DNA of 6,029 nucleotides. It comes from Spirochaetota bacterium. GTDB taxonomy: Bacteria > Spirochaetota > UBA4802 > JAFGJZ01. The position numbers and the translations under genes were made by a program. The stretch covers positions 1 through 6,029 of the forward strand of contig JAKJGA010000104.1 of NCBI GenBank assembly GCA_022704645.1, written 5' to 3'. Positions 1-5,767 of the stretch are shown piece by piece (positions within the stretch are counted from its first letter, which is position 1; each line of letters opens with the position of its first letter). The notes below the pieces were generated by a model that saw nothing but the letters and a program-made list of their open reading frames with translations, did no database searches and was not told the DNA's origin.

Positions 1-49
1 ATTTCTTATGGTAATAATATAACATCAAAAAACCCAATTGAAAAGATTT

Positions 50-631
50 TTACCATGTAATTATATAAGTACATGAATCGGCTCCTTTTTTTCTCGAAGG
101 ACTATCTGTGTCTGCAGTCACCCTTATTCTGTCTCCTTTTGTTTTAAACTTATTAGCAGCAGATTCAATTATTCCTTTATCGAAATCACTAGGGTAAGGA
201 TTATCGCATATCATGGTAATTCTTCTTTCGGAATCATGTTTGTAAGCATAGTGGCCGATTCCTTCAAGCATCGATCCGTTTTGCGGGTCGAACATTAATC
301 TGCCTTTAATTCTATGGTTCATGTGATAGGCAATATCAATTGAAGAAAGTGCGGTTTCAATGGAATTAACCTGCGGAGGCCAATCTGCGTTTTCGGGGAT
401 CTGGCGTCCGATTTCCATCAAAGTGTATTCTCCCACATTATCGGCGATTTCTCTGAAAGCATCGAGCCATGACTGCTGTAAAAACCAGTCATTCTCTTTC
501 GGGGAAGAAATCCCTTTTGATTCAAGAATTTCAAGTGCGATTTCTCTGAAAGTATCCATTCCCGCAACAATTGAGAGAACAGTCTGACCGTTGACTTCAA
601 CATCGGGAGAAAGAGCTGTGAATTGTGCCAT
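50..631 (-). CDS. Conserved-looking soluble protein of unknown function, possible sensor partner of the upstream chemoreceptor
   Basis: This gene encodes 193 residues with no signal peptide or membrane segment, so the product is probably cytoplasmic. I do not recognise a named family with certainty. The N-terminal half is helical with many acidic residues and tryptophans (W49, W55, W84). The middle has a His-rich stretch (AYHMNHR, 101-107), followed by GIGHYAY (124-130). The C-terminal part carries CDNPYP (142-147) and ends RKKGADSCTYIITW. That Gly/Cys-containing beta-strand ending recalls V4R or haem-NO-binding-like small-molecule sensor domains, but this is an impression of fold, not a demonstrated match. 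Only two cysteines are present (C142, C187). The start is supported by AAGAGG five bases upstream (complement of 637-642). It lies 15 bases downstream of the chemoreceptor stop, so the two are likely co-transcribed and may share a sensory role. It could equally be an unrelated metabolic protein. Confidence 0.8.
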   Translation of the reverse strand: MAQFTALSPDVEVNGQTVLSIVAGMDTFREIALEILESKGISSPKENDWFLQQSWLDAFREIADNVGEYTLMEIGRQIPENADWPPQVNSIETALSSIDIAYHMNHRIKGRLMFDPQNGSMLEGIGHYAYKHDSERRITMICDNPYPSDFDKGIIESAANKFKTKGDRIRVTADTDSPSRKKGADSCTYIITW

Positions 632-646
632 GTATACCTCTTGATA

Positions 647-1888
647 TTATTCGAAATCTGAAAGTTTATTCATGTTGTCAAAAATTTTATGAATCAGGTC
701 GCGGCTTTTCAGGGTGGCGCGTTCGATACTTATTCCCACATTTTTAAGCGCCTTAATGCTTTCAACCATTCCGTCTGCCGAGCGTGTAAGATTCTTTGCA
801 TCTTCACTGATACGGTTTACTTCCTGTGCAACGTTTTGCGTTTCGGATGATATTACGGCTGCGCTTTCATTCTGCTGAAATATTGCACCTGTTGTGTTTG
901 ATATTTCTCTTTTTACGTCATTGATAATGGAATAAATCGATTTAACTTTCTCGACGGTATGGGATGAAGTTGTGCGCATAAGATTAATGTTTGTGTTGAT
1001 ACCGGTCAGTGAATTATTTGTTTGTCCGGCGAGTTCATTTACTTCTGCCGCAACAATTGCAAATCCTTTGCCGAGGTTTCCTGCGCGCGCAGCTTCAATT
1101 GTAGCGTTGAGCGCCAGCATTTTTGTCTGATCGGAAATATCCATAATCATAGAAACAATTCTTTCTATTGAAACGCTTGCTTCCTGGAGACGGTGAACCA
1201 GATTTATTGTTTCATCGGTTGAAGTTACAGCATTTTTAGTTATAGATTCTGCATTTTCTGAAATGACGGATATATTTTCATTTGTTGCAGTAAGTTCTTC
1301 CGTTGCTGCGGCTAAGCTGGAAATGCTTTCATAGGTTTTCCCGGTGCTTTGCGACACGAGAGCGATGCTGTTATTCATTATTTCTACGTCGGATATGATA
1401 TTTCCTATTTTTGAATTTAATGTCCGGAGAAAAAAGAAATATTGTTCTGTTACCGCGGCCAGGCCGTTTAGTGCAGGGCGTATTTCTTCAAAGCAGTCTT
1501 CAATTTCATTTCTGTGTTTTGCGCATTTCTCACCATGCGATTTTCTGATTTTTTCGAAAATTCCGTGAAGAGGGCGGAAATCTTTTTTTGCCGATTCTTC
1601 ATCAGCGAGAACTTCTGTTAATTTTTCGGCTAGTCCGTTTGACATTTTTTTGAGGCATATGATTGTTATCATAAATGCCGTTAGTACGGATGCTGCAGCA
1701 GCAATGAATAGCATCTTTTCAGGAATCAAATGAAAAGAGAAAAAAACAACATTAAGAAAAACTGCAGTAATAGTGAAAACGGCGGCACCTGCTTTTTTTA
1801 CAGGATCATATTTTTTAAATCTGGCGGAAATGTGTAAGACAATGGCAGCGGCGATGGAGATGAATGGAACTGACAGGTATGCAGTCAT
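647..1888 (-). CDS. Methyl-accepting chemotaxis protein (transmembrane, no periplasmic ligand domain)
   Basis: This gene encodes 413 residues. The hallmark is the signalling hairpin at about 264-287: IEAARAG, then GKGFAIVAAEVNELAG, which contacts CheA and CheW. It is flanked by long heptad-rich helices (about 140-245 and 290-400) in which Ala/Ser/Thr/Glu/Gln-rich stretches would hold methylation sites. The N-terminus has three hydrophobic segments (about 3-21, 33-52 and 57-79). They are separated by a basic loop (RFKKYDPVKK) and a very short loop (HLIPEK), so there is no room for an extracytoplasmic sensor domain. No clear HAMP domain can be seen between the last membrane segment and the coiled coil. 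The C-terminus (KLSDFE) lacks a CheR-docking NWETF-type pentapeptide. AAAGAGG lies four bases before the ATG (complement of 1893-1899). It is probably the first gene of a leftward pair with the 193-residue gene. Signal input is likely through the membrane, or through a soluble partner. Confidence 0.95.
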   Translation of the reverse strand: MTAYLSVPFISIAAAIVLHISARFKKYDPVKKAGAAVFTITAVFLNVVFFSFHLIPEKMLFIAAAASVLTAFMITIICLKKMSNGLAEKLTEVLADEESAKKDFRPLHGIFEKIRKSHGEKCAKHRNEIEDCFEEIRPALNGLAAVTEQYFFFLRTLNSKIGNIISDVEIMNNSIALVSQSTGKTYESISSLAAATEELTATNENISVISENAESITKNAVTSTDETINLVHRLQEASVSIERIVSMIMDISDQTKMLALNATIEAARAGNLGKGFAIVAAEVNELAGQTNNSLTGINTNINLMRTTSSHTVEKVKSIYSIINDVKREISNTTGAIFQQNESAAVISSETQNVAQEVNRISEDAKNLTRSADGMVESIKALKNVGISIERATLKSRDLIHKIFDNMNKLSDFE

Positions 1889-1989
1889 AAAACCTCTTTG
1901 TGCAAAATGTATTCCACCGTGAATTTGTTTTTATGATTGTTCAATTTCTTTTTTGATTCAGATGAAAAATAATTGATTAGTTTTTAATT

Positions 1990-2003
1990 TCAATTTAAAT
2001 TGA
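1990..2003. promoter_or_regulatory. 14-base perfect palindrome in the divergent intergenic region
   Basis: TCAATTTAAATTGA is a perfect inverted repeat located between the divergent chemoreceptor gene and the exported-protein gene. It overlaps the possible -35 element of the rightward promoter (2000-2005), which would suit a repressor site. The whole region is very AT-rich, so such a palindrome could arise by chance. No known regulator consensus is recognised. Confidence 0.3.
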
Positions 2004-2026
2004 GCTGAAAGTTTTAAATGTATAAA
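2000..2026 (+). promoter_or_regulatory. Possible sigma-70-type promoter for the exported-protein gene
   Basis: TTGAGC (2000-2005) and TATAAA (2021-2026) resemble -35 and -10 boxes, with a spacer of 15 bases, which is shorter than ideal. Transcription would start near 2033, leaving a leader of about 10 bases before the ATG at 2044. The spacing and the weak -35 box make this tentative. No convincing leftward promoter for the chemoreceptor gene was seen in the same region, nor a flagellar sigma-28-type one. Confidence 0.3.
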
Positions 2027-2043
2027 GGTGATCCGGTAAGTAT

Positions 2044-2499
2044 ATGAAAAAGATGCTGTTTGTTGTTTCATTTGCTTTTTCTGTGTTTTTGACTGCGGAT
2101 GATTTTTCTTACCGCGGTATATTTCTCGGTATGAGTAAAATTGATCTGCTTAAAGAGGTAAACGGTCTTCCGTTTATTGAGACTTCTGATAAGATAGTCA
2201 TCGGCAATTATCATGATTCTTCCGTGCTTGTATCAGTAGACGGAAATAAAGTATCAGATTTTACAATAAAAACTGATTTAGCAAATGATAAAAACGAATT
2301 TATCCGTCTTATAGCAGAATTGTCTGCGAAATACGGCAAACCTTCCTATCTCGACTCTAAAAAATATAAGGCGCTTTTTGCAAAGGACGGTATATTTATA
2401 TCTTTGCGCATTAATAAAAAGTCTTCCGGTTTTACGAAATTTATGGGTTTCGGTTATTCTAAGGAATGTTATAGTATTAAAAATGTGCTGGAAGATTAA
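2044..2499 (+). CDS. Small exported protein of unknown function
   Basis: This gene encodes 151 residues. The N-terminus is a typical Sec signal peptide: MKKM, a hydrophobic core LFVVSFAFSVFL, then a likely signal peptidase I cleavage after TA (residue 18) before the acidic DD. There is no lipobox cysteine, so it is not an obvious lipoprotein. The mature part is a single small alpha/beta domain of about 130 residues beginning FSYRGIFLGMSK, with one cysteine (C142) and many lysines. I do not recognise a named family. The opening 'RGI-LGM' pattern recurs in small secreted bacterial proteins, but that carries no function. The start is the only one available, since an in-frame stop lies at 2029-2031. 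Upstream, GGTGATCC (2027-2034) could pair with the 3' end of 16S rRNA, but its spacing is unusual. No clear terminator hairpin follows the stop, so some read-through into the hydrogenase operon is possible. Confidence 0.8.
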   Translation: MKKMLFVVSFAFSVFLTADDFSYRGIFLGMSKIDLLKEVNGLPFIETSDKIVIGNYHDSSVLVSVDGNKVSDFTIKTDLANDKNEFIRLIAELSAKYGKPSYLDSKKYKALFAKDGIFISLRINKKSSGFTKFMGFGYSKECYSIKNVLED

Positions 2500-2513
2500 A
2501 AAACGCTAAATAA

Positions 2514-2544
2514 TTCATAAATACACAAATAAAATTCATATAAA
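2514..2544 (+). promoter_or_regulatory. Possible promoter overlapped downstream by the TGTGA/TCACA operator
   Basis: TATAAA (2539-2544) is a good -10 box. The best upstream -35 candidate is TTCATA (2514-2519), four of six matches with a long spacer of 19 bases. Transcription would begin near 2551, inside the inverted repeat at 2545-2560, which is a classic arrangement for repression by a bound regulator. It competes with the alternative promoter at 2569-2595. Confidence 0.35.
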
Positions 2545-2560
2545 TGTGAAAAAAATCACA
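2545..2560. promoter_or_regulatory. Perfect TGTGA-N6-TCACA operator (CRP/FNR-family or Rex type)
   Basis: The sequence shows TGTGA, six A residues, and TCACA: a perfect two-fold symmetric pair of 5-base arms. This is the core consensus of CRP-family sites. It also matches most of the Rex operator TTGTGAA-N4-TTCACAA (11 of 14 defined positions by my count). Rex, the NADH/NAD+-sensing repressor, is known to control hydrogenase and fermentation genes in several anaerobes, so it is a natural candidate here. The site sits just downstream of a possible -10 box (2539-2544) and just upstream of a possible -35 box (2569-2574), 53 bases before the first gene of the operon. Which protein binds cannot be decided from this window. 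Confidence 0.6.
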
Positions 2561-2568
2561 CTAATTTC

Positions 2569-2595
2569 TTGACCGTTTTGCCCCTCTTCGATAAT
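2569..2595 (+). promoter_or_regulatory. Possible promoter directly upstream of the hydrogenase-associated operon
   Basis: TTGACC (2569-2574, five of six matches to TTGACA) and GATAAT (2590-2595, five of six matches to TATAAT) are strong boxes, but the 15-base spacer is short. The predicted start near 2602 would give a leader of about 12 bases that begins right at the Shine-Dalgarno sequence. This promoter overlaps the upstream in-frame TTG, which argues against translation starting there. Confidence 0.4.
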
Positions 2596-2602
2596 TTGTC
2601 GA

Positions 2603-2606
2603 CGGA
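2603..2606 (+). promoter_or_regulatory. Ribosome binding site that fixes the start at 2614
   Basis: GGAG ends seven bases before the ATG at 2614. The longer reading frame opening at TTG 2569 has no Shine-Dalgarno sequence before it and would add 15 residues with no counterpart in NuoE-like folds. The ATG is therefore preferred. Confidence 0.7.
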
Positions 2607-2613
2607 GTTCGAT

Positions 2614-2880
2614 ATGGAAAGTGATAATAAGACTGTGATTTCTGTATGTATGGGCAGTTCCTGTTTTTCGAGAGGAAACAACGAAAGCATTGAATTAATT
2701 AAAAAATATATATCAGACTATAATCTTTCCGGAAAAGTCATTCTCAAAGGAAATTTGTGTCACGGTAACTGTTCACTCGGCCCCAATATGTCTATCGGAG
2801 ATGATATGTATCAGGGAATTTTGCCTGAAAATATTTACGATATAATGAATTCGGCTTTTTCTTCTGAGGTGAAGGAATGA
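2614..2880 (+). CDS. Small NuoE-like thioredoxin-fold [2Fe-2S] ferredoxin protein
   Basis: This gene encodes 88 residues from the chosen ATG. The strand TVISVCMGSSCF gives C12-x4-C17 and LKGNLCHGNC gives C49-x3-C53. This is the C-x4-C...C-x3-C ligand pattern of the thioredoxin-like [2Fe-2S] domain found in NuoE, in HydC-type subunits of electron-bifurcating hydrogenases and in stand-alone (2Fe-2S) ferredoxins. The family's usual role is one-electron transfer between a flavin or NAD(P)H module and other Fe-S clusters. The protein consists of the domain alone, without the helical N-terminal extension of full NuoE. It overlaps the next gene by four bases (ATGA), so translation is probably coupled and the product likely works with the hydrogenase-like protein. 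It has a distant paralogue in the same operon at 5768-6016. Its precise electron donor and acceptor are not shown by the sequence. Confidence 0.88.
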   Translation: MESDNKTVISVCMGSSCFSRGNNESIELIKKYISDYNLSGKVILKGNLCHGNCSLGPNMSIGDDMYQGILPENIYDIMNSAFSSEVKE

Positions 2881-4580
2881 ATACGCAGAGTCCTGTTTAT
2901 ACACAGAAAACCGAGTGCCAGGACTGCTATAAATGTGTCAGAGTATGCGATTTTAAGGCAATAAAAATTGAAGACGGTCATGCAATTGTTATAACCGAGG
3001 CATGTGTTTACTGCGGAAGATGTGTTGAGGTTTGCCCGGCTGGAGCAAAGCGCGTCCGTAATGATCTAGTCCGCCTCAAATTTATGATATCATCAGGCCG
3101 TAAGCTGATTGCGAGTGTAGCGCCTTCTTATATAGCATGCATTTCTTCTCCGGCTCAAAATGCTTTCATTAATTCGTTCGCACGCAGCGGATTTATCGGT
3201 GCCAGTGAAACTGCTCTCGGAGCACAATCAGTGAGTTCTGCTTTAAAAAATAGTATCAGGCAGAAAGAAATAAATATCACGACTTGCTGTCCTGTTGTAG
3301 TTGAGATTATCCGTAAATACTATTCGCATCTTGTTCCGCTGCTTACTCCTCTCATGTCTCCGGCTCTGGCTCATGCTAAACAGCTGAAGGATTCATTCGG
3401 ATCTGATTGCGAAGTTGTGTTTGTCGGACCATGTATTGCAAAGAAAATTGAGGCAGACAGAAATCCGTCGCTGATTTCCATTGCCGTTTCATTTGATGAG
3501 GCTGCGAGTCTTTTCGGTGATCTTAAAGAAGAAGAGACTGCGGATTTTATTACTGAAAAAGCCGGTGCAGGAAACTATTATCCCGTTGAAGGAGGAATGA
3601 TCCGGACTATTTCCGAAGCAAGGCACGCTGATAACTGTTACATGGCTTTTTCGGGAGTAGACGAGGTACGCGGAGTTCTCGACGGCATCGGCGGAATTGA
3701 AAAAGGAAAGACTGTGGTTCTCGAACTCATGGCCTGCCGCGGAGGATGCATCAATGGTCCTCTTGCCGGAAAAAAAGAATCCTTTCTTTCAAAACGAATG
3801 AATATTTCGCAGAAAGCATCCGAACGCGAACATATAGTTTCAGCTGTATACAAAGAGATAAATGCCGGATGGGATAAGAACTGTGTTAACACTAATGTCT
3901 ATCGGGAAGAAGATATTGCTGCAGTTTTAAAAACCACCGGCAAATCACGTGAGGATCAGGAGCTTAACTGCGGAGGCTGCGGATATGATTCGTGCCGGGA
4001 TTTCGCCAGGGCGATAATTGATAAAAAAGCAGAAAGATCCATGTGTGTTACCTATATGCGCCGTCTTGCGCAGAAAAAAGCGAATGCACTTATTAAGTCG
4101 ATGCCTTCAGGTGTCGTAATTGCTGATGATTCACTTTCCGTCATTGAATGTAATCTCAATTTCGCGCGTCTTTTTATAGAACAAGCCGACACCATGTTTA
4201 ATGCGCGTCCGGGTCTTGAAGGTGCGAATCTTTCAAAAATTCTTCCTGCAAATATATGTTCCATTTTTTTAAATGTTATACGCACAGGAAATGATTTCTT
4301 TGAAAAAGATATCCGTGTCGCAAATAAGTTCTATCATTGCAGCATTTTTCTTATTGAGAAAGGCCATGTCGCCGGAGGGATTTTTCAGGATATAACAAGT
4401 CCGATGATGAGAAAGAAGCACGTCATTGAAAAAGCCGAAAATGTAATCAATAGAAACCTTCAGACTGTTCAGACTATTGCAGCGCTTCTCGGTGAAAATG
4501 CCGCGAGCACTGAAGTTCTTCTGAATTCAATTATTGAATCATTCAACGCTTCCGAGATGAAGGAGGATGAAGATGAATGA
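2877..4580 (+). CDS. hydS: Sensory-type [FeFe]-hydrogenase homologue with Fe-S and PAS domains (group C-like, HydS)
   Basis: This gene encodes 567 residues. Domains in order are as follows. A two-cluster ferredoxin has C14, C17, C20, C24 and C43, C46, C49, C53. An H-cluster domain (about 75-330) has the three signature loops: TTCCP (135-139), GPCIAKKIE (184-192) and ELMACRGGC (283-291). These supply the expected four cysteine ligands C138, C186, C287 and C291. A further [4Fe-4S] domain of the RnfB/CODH type has C365-x2-C368-x4-C373-x16-C390. A PAS domain spans about 402-508, and a C-terminal helix (about 510-558) ends in an acidic tail. This order is that of the sensory group C [FeFe] hydrogenases, which are thought to detect H2 or redox state rather than turn over H2 quickly. 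Departures from catalytic enzymes are Gly for Met in loop 2, and GPL in place of the Gly-rich GGGQP after loop 3. GAGGTG (2866-2871) precedes the ATG by five bases. The phosphatase next door is the likely output. Assembly of the H-cluster would need HydE, HydF and HydG, which are not in the window. Confidence 0.92.
   Translation: MNTQSPVYTQKTECQDCYKCVRVCDFKAIKIEDGHAIVITEACVYCGRCVEVCPAGAKRVRNDLVRLKFMISSGRKLIASVAPSYIACISSPAQNAFINSFARSGFIGASETALGAQSVSSALKNSIRQKEINITTCCPVVVEIIRKYYSHLVPLLTPLMSPALAHAKQLKDSFGSDCEVVFVGPCIAKKIEADRNPSLISIAVSFDEAASLFGDLKEEETADFITEKAGAGNYYPVEGGMIRTISEARHADNCYMAFSGVDEVRGVLDGIGGIEKGKTVVLELMACRGGCINGPLAGKKESFLSKRMNISQKASEREHIVSAVYKEINAGWDKNCVNTNVYREEDIAAVLKTTGKSREDQELNCGGCGYDSCRDFARAIIDKKAERSMCVTYMRRLAQKKANALIKSMPSGVVIADDSLSVIECNLNFARLFIEQADTMFNARPGLEGANLSKILPANICSIFLNVIRTGNDFFEKDIRVANKFYHCSIFLIEKGHVAGGIFQDITSPMMRKKHVIEKAENVINRNLQTVQTIAALLGENAASTEVLLNSIIESFNASEMKEDEDE
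4561..4566 (+). promoter_or_regulatory. Ribosome binding site that fixes the start at 4573
   Basis: AGGAGG directly abuts an ATG at 4567, leaving no spacer, but lies six bases from the next in-frame ATG at 4573. The optimal spacing makes 4573 the start, shortening the protein by two residues. The site lies inside the end of the hydrogenase-like gene. Confidence 0.8.
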
Positions 4581-5757
4581 TTCTTCTTTATTCTTTGAGG
4601 TTGATTATTATCAGATAAATAAAAGCGGTATGAGTGTTGCAGGTGATGTTTTTCTTTCGACACGTTCGGATGACGGAAGCATTGTTACGGTTCTTGCAGA
4701 CGGTCTCGGAAGCGGAATTAAGGCAAATGTTCTCGCTACACTGACAGCAAAGATGGCCTCCGTATTTGTTTTAAACAGCATGGATATACGGAAAAGCGCT
4801 GAAATCATAATAGATACGCTTCCGGTATGTTCAGAAAGAAAAATAGGTTACTCGACCTTTACTGTTGCAAGGATTGAACCCGACGGTAACGCTTTTATAA
4901 TTGAATATGATAATCCCGGATTTGTTTTCCTTTCACAAAGCGGAGCGGAAAAAATAAACTGTGAACGTATTGATATTAAAAGTTCGGCTTCAAAAAAAAA
5001 TTTCATCAATTATTATACGCTTCGTCTTGAAAGAGGAAACCGTCTGGTATTTTTCTCTGACGGGGTAACTCAGTCGGGTATGGGATGCGCTTCGACTCCG
5101 CTGGGATGGGGAAGTTTTAGTACTGGTGAATATATTGATGAGCTTGTTAAATCAGATCCGGGTATTGGTGCCGGAAAATTATCCCGCAGTGTTGTTTCAC
5201 AGGCTCTTGCCCATGATATTTATAAGGCGCATGATGATATAACCTGTGAAGTGATATGCTGCCGTGAACCGAGAAAACTTTTATTGGTAACAGGTCCTTC
5301 GATGCATCCGGAAAAAGACCGCGAAATGTCTGAAAGAATTCGTGATTTTAAAGGATGCAGAATTATCTGCGGAGGAACAACTTCTCAGATTGTTTCTCGC
5401 GAACTCGATATAGATGTTGAAGTTGATATTTCTAAAATCAGCAGAGAAATTCCGCCGAAATCGCTCATGAAGGGAATTGATCTCGTAACGGAAGGTATTT
5501 TGACTTTGTGCCGTATAGCTGAATTGCTTGAAAGCGGAAAATTCAGAAATTCTGATGAATCAAATGCTGCGACAGAAGCGATTGCCATCATGATGAATAA
5601 TGATATCATTTATTTTCTGGTTGGAACAAGAATTAATGAAGCTCATCAGGATCCGAGCATGCCGCGCGAAATTGAAATAAGAAGAAATATTATAAAAAAA
5701 ATAATTTATAATCTTGAAAATAAATATTTAAAGAAAACAGAATTGCAGTTCATCTAA
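4573..5757 (+). CDS. SpoIIE-family PP2C-type serine/threonine phosphatase with an unassigned C-terminal domain
   Basis: This gene encodes 394 residues. The PP2C/SpoIIE catalytic domain fills about residues 1-230. It shows the metal-binding acidic motifs AGDVF (D25), LADGLGSG (D43), FFSDGVTQSG (D163) and HDDITCEV (D221, D222), so it is likely an active Mn/Mg-dependent phosphoprotein phosphatase. The remaining 160 residues form a second domain with motifs ICGGTTSQIVSREL (265-278), GIDLVTEGILTL (301-312) and VGTRINEAHQDP (350-361). I cannot assign a function to it. There is no membrane segment or sensor domain in the protein itself. The gene overlaps the end of the hydrogenase-like gene by eight bases, implying coupled translation and probably a physical or signalling partnership, with the PAS domain of that protein as the likely input. 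The substrate is unknown. In other bacteria SpoIIE-type enzymes act on anti-sigma-factor antagonists or similar phosphoproteins, none of which is encoded here. Confidence 0.92.
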   Translation: MNDSSLFFEVDYYQINKSGMSVAGDVFLSTRSDDGSIVTVLADGLGSGIKANVLATLTAKMASVFVLNSMDIRKSAEIIIDTLPVCSERKIGYSTFTVARIEPDGNAFIIEYDNPGFVFLSQSGAEKINCERIDIKSSASKKNFINYYTLRLERGNRLVFFSDGVTQSGMGCASTPLGWGSFSTGEYIDELVKSDPGIGAGKLSRSVVSQALAHDIYKAHDDITCEVICCREPRKLLLVTGPSMHPEKDREMSERIRDFKGCRIICGGTTSQIVSRELDIDVEVDISKISREIPPKSLMKGIDLVTEGILTLCRIAELLESGKFRNSDESNAATEAIAIMMNNDIIYFLVGTRINEAHQDPSMPREIEIRRNIIKKIIYNLENKYLKKTELQFI

Positions 5758-5767
5758 AGGAGGAAAA

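Noticed and set aside
1..49. A terminator after the leftward gene pair
   Set aside because: No GC-containing hairpin with a T-tract on the minus strand is visible before the window edge.
360..587. Plus-strand open frame opposite the 193-residue gene
   Set aside because: It has no ribosome binding site or domain pattern and lies wholly inside a gene with better coding character on the other strand.
1344..1568. Plus-strand open frame opposite the chemoreceptor
   Set aside because: It lies antisense to the conserved coiled-coil signalling region and has no supporting signals.
1889..1990. A flagellar sigma-28-type promoter for the chemoreceptor
   Set aside because: No TAAA-N15-GCCGATAA-like pair was found on the minus strand.
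2500..2545. A terminator after the exported-protein gene
   Set aside because: The stretch is AT-rich with runs of A, but no stem-loop followed by T residues could be formed.
2569..2613. A TTG start that would extend the first ferredoxin by 15 residues
   Set aside because: No Shine-Dalgarno sequence precedes it, it coincides with a likely -35 box (TTGACC), and the ATG at 2614 has GGAG seven bases upstream.
3638..3892. Minus-strand open frame opposite the third H-cluster loop
   Set aside because: The plus-strand gene carries the invariant hydrogenase motif here, and the antisense frame is a by-product of its codon use.
4567..4572. An earlier ATG for the phosphatase
   Set aside because: It abuts the AGGAGG with no spacer, whereas the ATG at 4573 has the optimal six-base spacing.
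4469..4808. Minus-strand open frames across the hydrogenase/phosphatase junction
   Set aside because: Both are antisense to well-supported genes with their own ribosome binding sites, and their translations are low-complexity, Ser- and Arg-rich.
5385..5609. Minus-strand open frame opposite the phosphatase C-terminal domain
   Set aside because: No start signals, and the plus strand shows clear conserved-looking motifs.
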